Assembly: GCA_943369485.1 (NCBI GenBank) | Contig: CALRNH020000007.1 | Location: 115,256 to 179,255, forward strand | Reading direction: 5' to 3' | DNA: 64,000 nucleotides | DNA from: ATX-6F1 sp943369485 | GTDB lineage: Bacteria > Cyanobacteriota > Cyanobacteriia > PCC-6307 > Cyanobiaceae | Part shown: positions 23,428 through 32,588 of the stretch, piece after piece | Numbering within the stretch: the stretch's first letter is position 1 | Layout: every line of letters starts with the position of its first letter | Program-made: the position numbers and the translations under genes | Notes under the pieces: generated by a model | The model's input: only the letters and a program-made list of their open reading frames with translations | Database searches by the model: none | What the model was told of the DNA's origin: nothing

Positions 23428-24807
23428 TTATGTGTATCCTAAAACCTGTGAAGCATCTTTGTAAATAGAATTATATTTGTTTTCCAGTTCGCCCGTAAAA
23501 TAATCTTTCCATTCTCTTGAAATACCTGTTGTTCCATGCTTGCCGGCCGCATTGGGATCTACGCCTAGCATGTTTGTACGCGCAGAATCCAGACAAATAG
23601 CCAATTCATCTTCATTGAAGCCGACAAAGCTAAAAGCGTTGCTTAACTCACGCATATTAATATCAAATGAAACTTCTTCAAGTCGAATCCAGTAAAAGTC
23701 TGCGTGGCTAAATGCAAGCATATCACCTATGACACCAAAGGAGTAGCATTGCATCTCAAAAAGGAGCTTTTCTTCAATTGATTGAAAGTTTTTTAGCATG
23801 TTTCTATAAGTTTCCCCGCTAAATTCGTATGGGGCCTCGAAACAAAAGGGGATCAATGCAGAGCTCTTGTAACCTTTGGCAAGCTCGGCTTTCCTGTCAA
23901 TTTCTATTCTAGAATCATTTATAAAATTGTATGGCTTTGCTTCGGTAAAAGCTCTATATGTATTGTGATCGAACTTGTCCAATGGTATATCAAGCCAGGG
24001 CTCTCTAGCCTTTTCGTGGTAAAGTGCAGCAGAAAAAATGAGGCTTTCAGGACGCCTAATGCAGTGTATGCCCTTGACTTCCTGCTCTAAGTCCTCAATT
24101 CTTGAGTGCTGCTCAAACACGATGTCCCAGTCCTCTCCATCAAGCCGCTCGAACTCATAAAATTTTCTCCACATCTTAAGGCCAAGCCTATTCTTGATTA
24201 GATTGAAGGTTTTAAAGAGAAATGCTGTGCCGCACTTGTGATGCGTGGTTATTGCAATCTTTGAACTTTGTTGGGATGAGTTCCTGTCAAGCCCCAATGT
24301 ATGATTGCCTGCCAGTAATTGCTGGCGTATTTTCGCCTGTGGCTCAATATCTAATTTGGGCTCCAAGTTACTTTTCTTTATGCGGAAAAGATCATCACCC
24401 TTGTTATGGAGACTGACTTCGAGATTGTCTGACACCAGCAGCTGCCCTGCCAGCAGCAGCCCTCGCGCCGCACGATCGCGCGCAGGCACCCATTCAGGCA
24501 GTTGTCGCACCAGCACCGCCAGTCCTTCCTGGCGCAGCCCCGCCAGCAGCAACGACTGTCCAAGGCTCAGCAGTACTGACTGCCGCTGCGCTACAGCCAC
24601 CTCCTCAGCTGTCGCCCCTTCCTTCTGCGCCTGGACAAACGCCAGCGCTGCCTGCTGCTGCTGCTTGCCGACGTCTGGGCCGGGTTGGATCGTCCACAGC
24701 AGCGCCACCCCATAGCGCAGCCATTCCCCTGGGTCGTGGCTTTCGAGCGGGTGCCCCTCGATGACCGCCCGCCAGTCGCCCCGTAGGTAGGCCTCCAGGG
24801 TCAACAC
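23428..24807 (-). CDS. Sulfotransferase-like protein with helical N-terminal domain
   Basis: A 459-residue protein with a GTG start. Residues 1-about 125 are GC-rich and helical (TPR-like: WLRYGVALLWTIQPGPDVGK, RQEGLAVLVRQL). From about residue 170 the sequence is a sulfotransferase: IAITTHHKCGTAFLFKTFN resembles the 5'-phosphosulfate-binding loop, GIHCIRRPESLIFSAALYHE the 3'-phosphate-binding Arg/Ser strand, and GKHGTTGISREWKDYFTGEL the C-terminal GxxGxWKxxF loop. It would transfer sulfate from PAPS to a sugar or glycan. Codon use changes to AT-rich at the junction between domains, suggesting a recent fusion or recombination there. Confidence 0.72.
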   Translation of the reverse strand: MLTLEAYLRGDWRAVIEGHPLESHDPGEWLRYGVALLWTIQPGPDVGKQQQQAALAFVQAQKEGATAEEVAVAQRQSVLLSLGQSLLLAGLRQEGLAVLVRQLPEWVPARDRAARGLLLAGQLLVSDNLEVSLHNKGDDLFRIKKSNLEPKLDIEPQAKIRQQLLAGNHTLGLDRNSSQQSSKIAITTHHKCGTAFLFKTFNLIKNRLGLKMWRKFYEFERLDGEDWDIVFEQHSRIEDLEQEVKGIHCIRRPESLIFSAALYHEKAREPWLDIPLDKFDHNTYRAFTEAKPYNFINDSRIEIDRKAELAKGYKSSALIPFCFEAPYEFSGETYRNMLKNFQSIEEKLLFEMQCYSFGVIGDMLAFSHADFYWIRLEEVSFDINMRELSNAFSFVGFNEDELAICLDSARTNMLGVDPNAAGKHGTTGISREWKDYFTGELENKYNSIYKDASQVLGYT

Positions 24808-24899
24808 GTCACCACAGCTGAGCCCATCCTGCTGCAGGACATTCCCTCTTGCGACATCGCTGCAACCGTGTAAACGTCCAGGACGCCTCTACCCAGAGG

Positions 24900-25322
24900 T
24901 CAGGACGGGCCGGACGCCGTTGGTTGCTCAGCCGCTCCCAGCTCACCTCCGCATGCCGTTGAACGGGACCACAGCCAACGGACATCGCGCTGCAGCTCTC
25001 CGGCAAAGCGTGATCCTGCCGCCATCAACGCCTGATGCTCGACTGGGGTGAGAACCAACGCATCACAGCTCAGGGGAAGCCGCTCCAGAGGCCAGTACAT
25101 AAGTCGCTGGTGCTGGGGTCCACGGGCGCTCCCATCGATCAGCAGCAGATCCAGATCGCTGCCCACACCGGCCTGGCCCCGGCCATAGCTGCCGAACACC
25201 GCAACTCTCTGGAGGGAGGGAACACGCTCACCCTGCTGAATCGCCCAGGCTTCCACCTGGCGCATCACCTGCTCGGGCTCAGGCCAGCGCAGAACGGATT
25301 GCGTCAACGAGCGCACGGGCAT
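24900..25322 (-). CDS. MNT-type nucleotidyltransferase (antitoxin of HEPN-MNT pair)
   Basis: About 140 residues from the ATG of MPVRSLTQSV; the start overlaps the end of the HEPN gene by about 44 bases. RVAVFGSYGRGQAGVGSDLD (about 39-58) is the complete minimal-nucleotidyltransferase signature GSxGRGxxxxxSDxDL, followed by a third acidic strand around SCDALVLTP. In characterised HEPN-MNT modules this protein neutralises the HEPN RNase, in some cases by adding AMP residues to it. The pair sits between polysaccharide operons and may stabilise the island. A later start (TTG or GTG within the overlap) is possible. Confidence 0.8.
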   Translation of the reverse strand: MPVRSLTQSVLRWPEPEQVMRQVEAWAIQQGERVPSLQRVAVFGSYGRGQAGVGSDLDLLLIDGSARGPQHQRLMYWPLERLPLSCDALVLTPVEHQALMAAGSRFAGELQRDVRWLWSRSTACGGELGAAEQPTASGPS

Positions 25323-25680
25323 GGCGAAGAGCGTCGTCGCTTTGCAGACGGCCGAAATGATCTGTGGGGGCACCCTCCGGCAGGCTATCCGGGTAGCGGG
25401 TCGGGATGTAGAGGGCATCGAGGACGCGAAGGCGGTCCTCCAGATCCGACACGACCTGATCCAGCCCAGCCGCAGCGGAGGGGGGCAGATCGCGGAAGGA
25501 TCGGCCCAGGCCATGGCCCCACACCTGCTGACCAAGGCTGAGATGAAAGGCCTTCAACGCCTTATCCACCGCCTGGTGGCAGGCGAAGCAGGCCCATTCG
25601 TGATGACCCGCCTGAGCGCTGACCACCGCCTGGTCCAGATCGGCGAGCGCCTGATGCAGCCAGTCGGCGGATCGATTCAT
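25279..25680 (-). CDS. HEPN-domain protein (toxin of HEPN-MNT pair)
   Basis: A 133-residue helical protein from MNRSADWLHQALADLDQAVV. HHEWACFACHQAVDKALKAF (about 26-45) is the typical HEPN helix pattern (A-F-xx-QQA-EKALKA), and a second helical pair follows (SDLEDRLRVLDALYIPTRYP). Family members of this type are RNA-binding or RNase toxins cognate to the adjacent nucleotidyltransferase. It is upstream of its partner, overlapping it, the usual order. An upstream in-frame extension (45 residues) is rejected because it is Arg/Pro-rich and not protein-like. Confidence 0.8.
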   Translation of the reverse strand: MNRSADWLHQALADLDQAVVSAQAGHHEWACFACHQAVDKALKAFHLSLGQQVWGHGLGRSFRDLPPSAAAGLDQVVSDLEDRLRVLDALYIPTRYPDSLPEGAPTDHFGRLQSDDALRHARALVDAIRSALA

Positions 25681-25985
25681 GGAGCCATTGTGGAGGGTGA
25701 TCCCGTGATCGCCAGCGCGGGCCTGGGCGCGGCGGATCGCCAGATTGGCCCTCAACTGATCCGACGGACGGATCCCTCGGGGCCTCGTCTCCATCGGCAT
25801 GCCACCGTTCAGCATCGGAGCGGCTGTGCCCGTCTACGCGGGCCCAGGTGCTGAGCCGTCCGCGTTGCTCACGGGGTCCCCGCCAGGCTGCCCCGGCGCA
25901 GTCCCTCCAGCCGCTGTGGGCAGTGAAACCGGCACACGAGCCTCCTGCGTCCCGTGGTACAACCGCCGTGCACCCCCATGGCCCG
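25681..25985. other. Divergent intergenic region between HEPN gene and rfbA
   Basis: About 305 GC-rich bases separating divergent operons, so both promoters should be here. No recognisable operator, riboswitch or small gene was seen. Confidence 0.45.
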
Positions 25986-26888
25986 ATGAGCCCCAGCCCA
26001 GCCCCTGGCCCATCCCGCCGCGGCATCATCCTCGCCGGTGGCTCCGGCACCCGTCTGCATCCGATCACCCAGTCGGTGAGCAAGCAGCTGCTTCCCGTCT
26101 ACGACAAGCCGATGATCTACTACCCGCTCAGCACGTTGATGCTGGCGGGCCTGCGGGAGATCCTGATCATCTCCACCCCCCGGGATCTGCCCAGCTTCCG
26201 CGCCCTGCTCGGCGATGGCCGTTTCTGGGGCCTGGAGCTCTCCTACGCCGAGCAGCCCAGCCCCGACGGCCTCGCCCAGGCCTTCCTGATCGGCGCCGAG
26301 TTTCTGGCTGGCCACGCCGCCGCCCTGGTGCTCGGCGACAACCTCTTCTACGGCGAAGACCTCTCCGGCAGCCTCCAATCCGCCAGTGTCCAGGCCGATG
26401 GCGCCACCGTGTTCGCCTACCGGGTTGCCGATCCCGAGCGCTATGGCGTCGTCGGCTTCGACAACGAACGGAGAGTCGTCTCCCTGGAAGAGAAACCTGC
26501 CAAGCCCGCCTCCAACTACGCCGTCACCGGCCTCTACTTCTACGACCAGCAGGTGGTGGAGATAGCCCGCCAGGTGCGGCCCTCGGCCCGGGGTGAGCTG
26601 GAGATCACCGACATCAACCGCCTCTACCTGGAACAAGGCAACCTGCGGGTGGAGCTGCTGGGGCGGGGCATGGCCTGGCTCGACACCGGCACCTGCGATT
26701 CCCTCCACGAGGCCGCCAGCTACATCCGCACCCTCGAGAAACGCCAGGGGCTCAAGATCGGCTGCCCCGAGGAGGTGGCCTGGCGTCAGGGCTGGATCAC
26801 GGACACGCAGCTGGAGAGCCTGGCGGCACCCCTGCGCAAATCCGGCTATGGGGCCTACCTGGAAGGGTTGTTGCGGGAGGGGGTCTGA
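25986..26888 (+). CDS. rfbA: Glucose-1-phosphate thymidylyltransferase
   Basis: A 300-residue RmlA, first enzyme of dTDP-L-rhamnose synthesis. RRGIILAGGSGTRLHPITQS carries the GGxGTRLxP nucleotidyl loop, SKQLLPVYDKPMIYYPLSTL the phosphate-binding Lys, LVLGDNLFYGEDLS the metal-binding Asp, and VVSLEEKPAKPASNYAVTGL the EKP motif. GRGMAWLDTGTCDSL and a C-terminal RQGLKIGCPEEVAWRQGWI are diagnostic of RmlA. The ATG chosen gives a short Pro-rich leader; the upstream open frame is not protein-like. Four bases separate it from rfbD. Confidence 0.94.
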   Translation: MSPSPAPGPSRRGIILAGGSGTRLHPITQSVSKQLLPVYDKPMIYYPLSTLMLAGLREILIISTPRDLPSFRALLGDGRFWGLELSYAEQPSPDGLAQAFLIGAEFLAGHAAALVLGDNLFYGEDLSGSLQSASVQADGATVFAYRVADPERYGVVGFDNERRVVSLEEKPAKPASNYAVTGLYFYDQQVVEIARQVRPSARGELEITDINRLYLEQGNLRVELLGRGMAWLDTGTCDSLHEAASYIRTLEKRQGLKIGCPEEVAWRQGWITDTQLESLAAPLRKSGYGAYLEGLLREGV

Positions 26889-26892
26889 ATCC

Positions 26893-27831
26893 ATGGGCGC
26901 CCCTTTCCTCCTGATCGGCCGCCAAGGCCAGGTGGCCACGGCTGTTCAGCAACTCTTCCTTCAGCAACACATCGTGCAGCGGCTGGCCCCTGAACAGCAC
27001 AATCAACGTCCGCTCGTGGTGGTGGGCCGCCCCGAACTGGATCTCGCCACCGCCACCGCCGCCGACTGGGCCGCCCTGCTGGAGGCCCACCAACCCGCCC
27101 TGGTGCTCAATGCCGCCGCCTACACCGCCGTCGATCGCGCCGAATCCGAACCCGAACTGGCCCAGGCCATCAATGCCACCGCCGTGGGCCACCTGGCCCG
27201 CGCCTGCGCCGAGCGCCAGCTGCCCCTGCTGCACCTCTCCACCGACTACGTCTTCCCAGGCGGCGGTGAACGGCCCTGGCAGGAGGACGATCCGACCGGC
27301 CCCCTGGGGGTCTACGGCGCCAGCAAGCTGGCGGGCGAGCAGGCCCTGCGGGAGGCCGGCGGCCCCCACCTGCTCCTGCGGGTGAGCTGGGTGTTCGGCG
27401 CAGTGGGGCAGAACTTCGTGCGCACCATGCTGCGCCTTGGAGCCGAACGGCCCGAGCTGCGCATCATCGAGGACCAGATCGGTGCCCCCACCAGTGCTGA
27501 ATCGATCGCCGCCACCCTGTTGACGTTGGCTGATCGGGCCACCAACCACACCGATCCCTTCCCCTGGGGCACCTACCACTACGCCAGCCAACCGCTCACC
27601 AGCTGGCATGGCTTCGCCGCTGAGATCTTCCGGCAGGCGCTGGAGCTGGCCCTGCTGGAAAAGGCGCCCCTGCTCACGCCCATATCCACCAGCGCCTACC
27701 TCACCCCCGCCGTGCGGCCCCTCAACTCCCGCCTCGACACCCGTCGCTTCGTGGACACCTTTGATCTGCCCCTGCCCGATTGGCGCCAGGATCTGCGCCA
27801 GTGCCTGTTGAACTGGAGAACCGCCCCATGA
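26893..27831 (+). CDS. rfbD: dTDP-4-dehydrorhamnose reductase
   Basis: A 312-residue extended SDR that reduces dTDP-4-keto-L-rhamnose to dTDP-L-rhamnose. FLLIGRQGQVATAVQQLF is the cofactor loop. LVLNAAAYTAVDRAESEPEL is the family signature, LHLSTDYVFPGG contains the catalytic Thr, and GVYGASKLAGEQALRE holds Tyr-x-x-x-Lys. VRPLNSRLDTRRF near the end is typical of RmlD. Its stop overlaps the rfbB start (ATGA). Confidence 0.93.
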   Translation: MGAPFLLIGRQGQVATAVQQLFLQQHIVQRLAPEQHNQRPLVVVGRPELDLATATAADWAALLEAHQPALVLNAAAYTAVDRAESEPELAQAINATAVGHLARACAERQLPLLHLSTDYVFPGGGERPWQEDDPTGPLGVYGASKLAGEQALREAGGPHLLLRVSWVFGAVGQNFVRTMLRLGAERPELRIIEDQIGAPTSAESIAATLLTLADRATNHTDPFPWGTYHYASQPLTSWHGFAAEIFRQALELALLEKAPLLTPISTSAYLTPAVRPLNSRLDTRRFVDTFDLPLPDWRQDLRQCLLNWRTAP

Positions 27832-28901
27832 GGCGCCACCTGCTGATCACCGGCGGGGCCGGCTTCATCGCCGGCAACCTCGTGCACCACTGGGTGGCGT
27901 CCCACCCCGGTGATCCCATCGTTGTGCTGGATGCCCTCACCTACGCCGGCAACCGGGCCACCATCGCCCCGTTGATCGACAGCGGCCGCATCAGCTTCAT
28001 CGAGGGCGACATCGCCGACGCGCCCCTGGTCGGGCGCCTGCTGGAGGAGCACACCATCACCCATGTGGCCCATCTGGCGGCCGAATCCCACGTGGACCGC
28101 TCGATCACGGGTCCCGGCGCCTTCCTGGCCACCAACGTGCAGGGCACCTTCACCCTGCTGGAGGCCTTCCGTGCCCGCTGGCAGGCGGCCGGTTCACCGG
28201 ATCACTGGCGCTTCCTGCACGTGTCCACCGACGAGGTGTTCGGAAGCCTCGGACCCAGCGATCCCCCCTTCAACGAGTCCACCGCCTACGACCCCCGCTC
28301 CCCCTATTCGGCCAGCAAGGCCGCCAGCGACCACCTGGCCAGGGCCTGGCACCACACCTACGGGCTGCCGGTGCTGGTGAGCAACTGCTCCAACAACTAC
28401 GGGCCCTACCACTTCCCCGAGAAGCTGATCCCGCTCACGTTGATCAACATCCTCCTGGGCCGGCCGATTCCGGTCTATGGCGATGGCGCCAACGTGCGCG
28501 ACTGGCTGTTCGTGGCAGACCACTGCCGCGCCCTCGAACGCGTCCTGCTGGCGGGTTCTCCGGGGAGCACTTACTGCATCGGCGGCAACAACGAGGTGGC
28601 CAACCTGGAGTTGGTGCGCCAGCTCTGCGACCTGATGGATGAGCTGGCGCTGGAGTTGCCTCAGCGCCCAAGCCGCGAGCTGATCCGCTTCGTGGCCGAC
28701 CGGCCCGGCCACGACCGCCGCTATGCCATCGATGCCTCCCACATCCGCAACGAGCTGGGCTGGGAGCCCCAGGTGAGTGTGCAGGAGGGCCTGCGCCGCA
28801 CGGTGCAGTGGTATCTGGCCAACCGCGCCTGGTGGCAGCCCCTGCTCTCTGAGGAATACGCCAGCTACCTCGAAACCCAGTACGCCACCCAGTTGAACTG
28901 A
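27828..28901 (+). CDS. rfbB: dTDP-glucose 4,6-dehydratase
   Basis: A 357-residue RmlB. RRHLLITGGAGFIAGNLVHH is the NAD loop, VAHLAAESHVDRSITGPGAF the signature found in essentially all RmlB proteins, FLHVSTDEVFGSLG contains the catalytic Thr-Asp-Glu, and SPYSASKAASDHLARAW the Tyr/Lys. NNYGPYHFPEKLIPLTLINI and GHDRRYAIDASHIRNELGWE complete the conserved set. It acts second in the pathway, removing water from dTDP-glucose. One base separates its stop from rfbC. Confidence 0.95.
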   Translation: MRRHLLITGGAGFIAGNLVHHWVASHPGDPIVVLDALTYAGNRATIAPLIDSGRISFIEGDIADAPLVGRLLEEHTITHVAHLAAESHVDRSITGPGAFLATNVQGTFTLLEAFRARWQAAGSPDHWRFLHVSTDEVFGSLGPSDPPFNESTAYDPRSPYSASKAASDHLARAWHHTYGLPVLVSNCSNNYGPYHFPEKLIPLTLINILLGRPIPVYGDGANVRDWLFVADHCRALERVLLAGSPGSTYCIGGNNEVANLELVRQLCDLMDELALELPQRPSRELIRFVADRPGHDRRYAIDASHIRNELGWEPQVSVQEGLRRTVQWYLANRAWWQPLLSEEYASYLETQYATQLN

Positions 28902-28902
28902 G

Positions 28903-29469
28903 ATGGAGATCCTTCCCCAGGCCATCCCCGAGGTGCTGCTGCTCCAGCCGAAGGTGTTTGGCGACGAGCGGGGCTTTTTCGTCGAAACCGCTCGCCAGGA
29001 ATGGCTCGATCGGGCTGGCATTCCGCAGCTGCTGCAGCACAACCAGTCCCGCTCCGGCCGCGGTGTGCTGCGGGGGCTCCACTACCAGCTGGTGCAGACC
29101 CAGGGCAAGCTGGTGCGCTGCTCCCGTGGCAGCGTCTTCGATGTGGCGGTGGATGTGCGCCGCGGCTCCCCCTGGTTCGGACAGTGGGTGGGCGCCGTGC
29201 TCGATGACGTGCACCACCATCAGATCTGGGTACCGCCGGGCTTTGCCCACGGCTTCCTGGTGCTCAGCGAGATCGCCGACTTCTGCTACCTCTGCAGCGA
29301 CTACTACCACCCCCCCTCGGAGCAGGGGATCGCATGGAACGATCCGGAGCTCGCAATCGCCTGGCCCGAGCTCGCTGGCGGAGTCACGCCCCAGCTCTCG
29401 GCTAAAGACCAGGCGAACCCGCCCCTGGCGCGGAAGGATCCGGAGCTGCTGCCCGGCTGCCCTTCCTGA
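28903..29469 (+). CDS. rfbC: dTDP-4-dehydrorhamnose 3,5-epimerase
   Basis: A 188-residue RmlC cupin. VFGDERGFFVETARQEWLDR, QHNQSRSGRGVLRGLHYQLV (the catalytic His in GLHYQ), LVRCSRGSVFDVAVDVRRGS and VPPGFAHGFLVLSEIADFCY (Tyr/His region) match the canonical enzyme closely, unlike the diverged copy in the CDP-sugar operon. It completes an rfbA-rfbD-rfbB-rfbC operon in which all gaps are at most four bases. Confidence 0.94.
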   Translation: MEILPQAIPEVLLLQPKVFGDERGFFVETARQEWLDRAGIPQLLQHNQSRSGRGVLRGLHYQLVQTQGKLVRCSRGSVFDVAVDVRRGSPWFGQWVGAVLDDVHHHQIWVPPGFAHGFLVLSEIADFCYLCSDYYHPPSEQGIAWNDPELAIAWPELAGGVTPQLSAKDQANPPLARKDPELLPGCPS

Positions 29470-29595
29470 GGATTGACTCAGGGTTGTTGCAACAGCGATT
29501 CCGCTGACCGTGGCGCTCTCCGCCCTCCCAGAGGAAAAAGATGACGCAACCTCTCCGATCGCCCAGGTTCCTGGCCGGGTGGCAATAATGTCTTG

Positions 29596-31032
29596 ATGCC
29601 CACACCTGATCCCGAGGAATCCGGGTCGCTGACCGATCAGGCGGAGCGCCTGATTCAGCGCCTGGAAACAGGAACGCCCGAACCATCCCTGCTCGCTCTC
29701 GGATGGAATCTGGTGGCGAGATGCCATGGGTGCATGCTCGAGATCGAAGCGGGCAATCGTCCGGGCGCCATCCAGTTCGCCGTGGCAGGAGCTCGTTTGA
29801 TCCAAGCGCTCCGCAAGCAAGGGGCTCCATTACCTGAATGGTTGGACAGCCATGAGGAACAGCTCTGCCGCTTCGGCGGCATGTGGATCCATGAAAGCCT
29901 GCTGGGATCCAGCAGCGATCCCGCCGGACTGGGCCGCCATGGCCTGATTCTCCTCCAGCGACTGAACCAGATCCACGCAGGCCAACACGCCTGGATCGGC
30001 CACCAGTTGTCGGATCTCCAACACGTGGTTGACCGGTCGACCGCGAGCCCAGGCGTCAGGATCCACTACGCCATCCAGGACCACGGCGCGGGCGCCACTC
30101 TGCCTGAGCTGGTGAGCTTGTTGAAGGCGCCCGGCGTCTCGATCGACCTTTCCCTCGATGGCACGGATGAGGAGCTGGAGGGGTTGCAGAAGGCGTTGGA
30201 TAGCCAGGGAAGCGCCCTCAGCCTGCGTCGCTCACCACCCGTCTCCTGGGCGGGAGCGGGCATTTACACCGAAACGATTGCCGCCATGGAGCGGGCCCTG
30301 AAGCTGCCGGACTGGAACTACTTCATCAATACCTCCGGCAGTTGCCTTCCGCTTGGCGGCTCGGCCTGGATCCAACAGCTGCTCCAGGAGCACAGAGCCC
30401 AGGGATCGTTGGGCTTCTGTGACTCCGTTGAGCTGGGCGAGCCATTGATCTGGATCTCCAGCCAGAGGGACCCGACTCCCCTGAAACAATGCCACGGCCT
30501 GACGGCCTATGACCGGGTGAGGTGGCTGATGGAACCGTGCCTGAAAGAGATGATGGAGCAGGAGCGGATTGATCCGGCCCGCAAGATCGAGATGCGAGTG
30601 GGATTGATGTACACCGAGACGGAAAAGAACACTTACTGGGTTCGTCCCCTCAGCCCCGAGGAGCTGCGGAAGCGGGCGAGCTTCCTGGCGGAGCAGCCCC
30701 TGCGTTATGGACGCAACTGGGTCGTGCTGCACCGCTCGATCGTGGAATGGCTGTTGAGTTCGACCATCCTCCAAAGGGTGATGGCCTTCCTGCAGGGCTG
30801 CTTCATTGGTGATGAGCTGATTTTCGCCATGACACTGTTCAGCGAGGAAAATCCCTATCGCTCGGCCATGTGTGCGGACAATCTGCGCCATTGGCAGGGG
30901 GGGCCCCAGCGCATCTCCTTGGAGGAGATCCCCACCCTGCTCAGAGAAGGCAACCGGCTCATGGTCCGCAAGATTGCCCAGGAAGATTACACCGCCGCTG
31001 CCGAACTGGTTCGCGGATTCAACCGGCCTTGA
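29596..31032 (+). CDS. Core-2/I-branching-type (GT14-like) glycosyltransferase with N-terminal helical domain
   Basis: A 478-residue protein. Residues about 10-130 form a helical domain (LLALGWNLVARCHGCMLEIE, AIQFAVAGARLIQALRKQG). From about 155 the sequence follows the Branch (GT14) family: RIHYAIQDHGAGATLPELVS, the ALKLPDWNYFINTSGSCLPL stretch corresponding to the YxxLLSGxDxPL core, and FLQGCFIGDELIFAMTLFSE near the end corresponding to the GSQWxxL/DExFFxTL region. It most likely adds a hexose or GlcNAc branch in the surface glycan. The N-terminal domain is shared with a decayed minus-strand fragment at 32.4-32.6 kb. It lies 126 bp downstream of rfbC in the same direction. Confidence 0.7.
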   Translation: MPTPDPEESGSLTDQAERLIQRLETGTPEPSLLALGWNLVARCHGCMLEIEAGNRPGAIQFAVAGARLIQALRKQGAPLPEWLDSHEEQLCRFGGMWIHESLLGSSSDPAGLGRHGLILLQRLNQIHAGQHAWIGHQLSDLQHVVDRSTASPGVRIHYAIQDHGAGATLPELVSLLKAPGVSIDLSLDGTDEELEGLQKALDSQGSALSLRRSPPVSWAGAGIYTETIAAMERALKLPDWNYFINTSGSCLPLGGSAWIQQLLQEHRAQGSLGFCDSVELGEPLIWISSQRDPTPLKQCHGLTAYDRVRWLMEPCLKEMMEQERIDPARKIEMRVGLMYTETEKNTYWVRPLSPEELRKRASFLAEQPLRYGRNWVVLHRSIVEWLLSSTILQRVMAFLQGCFIGDELIFAMTLFSEENPYRSAMCADNLRHWQGGPQRISLEEIPTLLREGNRLMVRKIAQEDYTAAAELVRGFNRP

Positions 31033-31460
31033 GGCGATCAGCCCACAGCTGGGCAGCTTCACAGCCTGCGACTACGGGGCAAGCTGTTGCGGGTCAGCTG
31101 GTCTAGACCTTTTCTTTACAAAGGCTTCAACAGATCAGGCACGACAAGGTGTTCATGGATTGCACGCCTAGGATTGGCAGTGGGGATTAACACCTCATCA
31201 TTACACCTTGTTCACCCTGTGATCATGGCATTCGGGGCAGGTTTAACGCCACATAAAGAAACTCGGCCTTTTGCGGAGCGACAGAAGAACGCCGTGGGCA
31301 GAGCACGGACGCCTTGGCTGGGCGTGGTCGCGACGGTCGGGGCTCAAGGGGATGACTGGAAGCTATTGAGGAGGGGGGCTTGCTCGCAAGTGAGGGATTG
31401 TGCTTCATAACGCCTCTCTGGCTTTGAAATGCAAGGAATAACTGTTTTGAGGTTGCAGCA
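31033..31460. other. Intergenic region, no gene seen
   Basis: About 430 bases between the GT14-like gene and a broken sulfotransferase. Apart from a small GCTTGCTCGCAAG hairpin near 31379-31391, I see nothing that can be supported. Confidence 0.45.
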
Positions 31461-32163
31461 GTGATGATTAGCGAAACCAAAGCCTTTGTTTTTATTCGCG
31501 TGCCGAAGTGCGCGGGCACTTCAACGCACAACTCACTCTCTCAGCATGACACAAGAAACAACTATTATTGGATGCATCACGACTTGCCTGGCGCCTCAGA
31601 AAGCTCCCCCACCCTACCCATAGACAAAGCACATATACCACTAGCGATACTAAAACACCTATACCCGAATGATTTCAGACTGCTATCATCGTTTACGACC
31701 TTTGCTACTTCCCGCCATCCACTCAAGAGGTTAATCTCGGCTTTATTGAGACTAGAAAATAATTACTTGAGCTGGCCGCAACCGAAAGCCAAGAAGCGAT
31801 AACCAAAATAGAAGATATTTTTCAACCAGTCTATTGCACGCCTCACAACTGAAGCCAACTTTCTCGACCCTGCATTTACCCATGCGACACCCCAAACCCT
31901 GTACCATGTATACAAGGGATAAGAAATGACAGACGCAATAATTAAGCTAGAGGACCCGCAACATGGGATCGCCAGACTGCTATATCTCAACCCGACCACA
32001 GGCCTCGCAGCCGAAAGAGCATTAGATGCAAACTCGAAAGACATATAAACATTACCAAAAGGACTTAATCTCTGGAAATCCTTGACGCCGGGGCGCTGCA
32101 GAAAAGTGCGGCACTCTATACCAAGACAACTGCGGTCTTCTTGGCCATGAGTTTAACATTATA
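31461..32163 (+). pseudogene. Frameshifted sulfotransferase
   Basis: The first frame gives AFVFIRVPKCAGTSTHNSLS, the 5'-PAPS-binding loop of the Sulfotransfer_2 type, and TFATSRHPLKRLISALLRLE, the 3'-phosphate-binding R-x-P-x-x-R strand, then runs into a stop near 31802. Protein-like sequence continues in another frame (ARLTTEANFLDPAFTHATPQ, TLYHVYKG, EMTDAIIKLEDPQHGIARLL) and again in a third (ALYTKTTAVFLAM, equivalent to the family's RxxYxxDxxxF ending). At least three frame disruptions are needed, so this is a dead gene for a PAPS-dependent enzyme. Confidence 0.65.
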
Positions 32164-32396
32164 ACGCAACAGTTGCGGCTATGCTCAAGGAGCTCACCGC
32201 ACTATTCATGGTCGGGTATTTTCTCGTATTCAAAACCATATCTTCTGTTCCAACAAGTACTGCAGTTGCCCCCGGGAACCCCCGATCAAACCAAGTTATC
32301 ACGTGATCGAATCTCTCTTTCAATCCAATGAGATAACTACGAGTTGTTTGTGGTCTTGGTCTTCAGTACTGGGGTACAATAAACAAGTATTTCTTT

Positions 32397-32588
32397 TTAG
32401 ATCTGCAGTGCGGCGAACTGTAAGACACCGGCCAAAGCATGCCGTATCGCCCCAGGTCTCTCGTCATCGCCCAGCACCAGCATCCGCCGGTGACAGACCC
32501 CTAGGGAGACAATGGCTGCAGGGTTCAGTGGTTCAGTCAGCAGCCTCTGCACGTCCTCAGGCAGGTTCCGCTCCTTTGCCTGAGCCAT
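32397..32588 (-). pseudogene. Fragment homologous to the N-terminal domain of the GT14-like protein
   Basis: A 63-residue frame reads LTEPLNPAAIVSLGVCHRRM and DDERPGAIRHALAGVLQFAA. It aligns with LLALGWNLVARCHGCMLEIE and NRPGAIQFAVAGARLIQALR of the GT14-like protein 1.4 kb to the left. It stops after the conserved region, with no glycosyltransferase domain following, so it is the surviving 5' end of a second, deleted copy. Confidence 0.5.
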
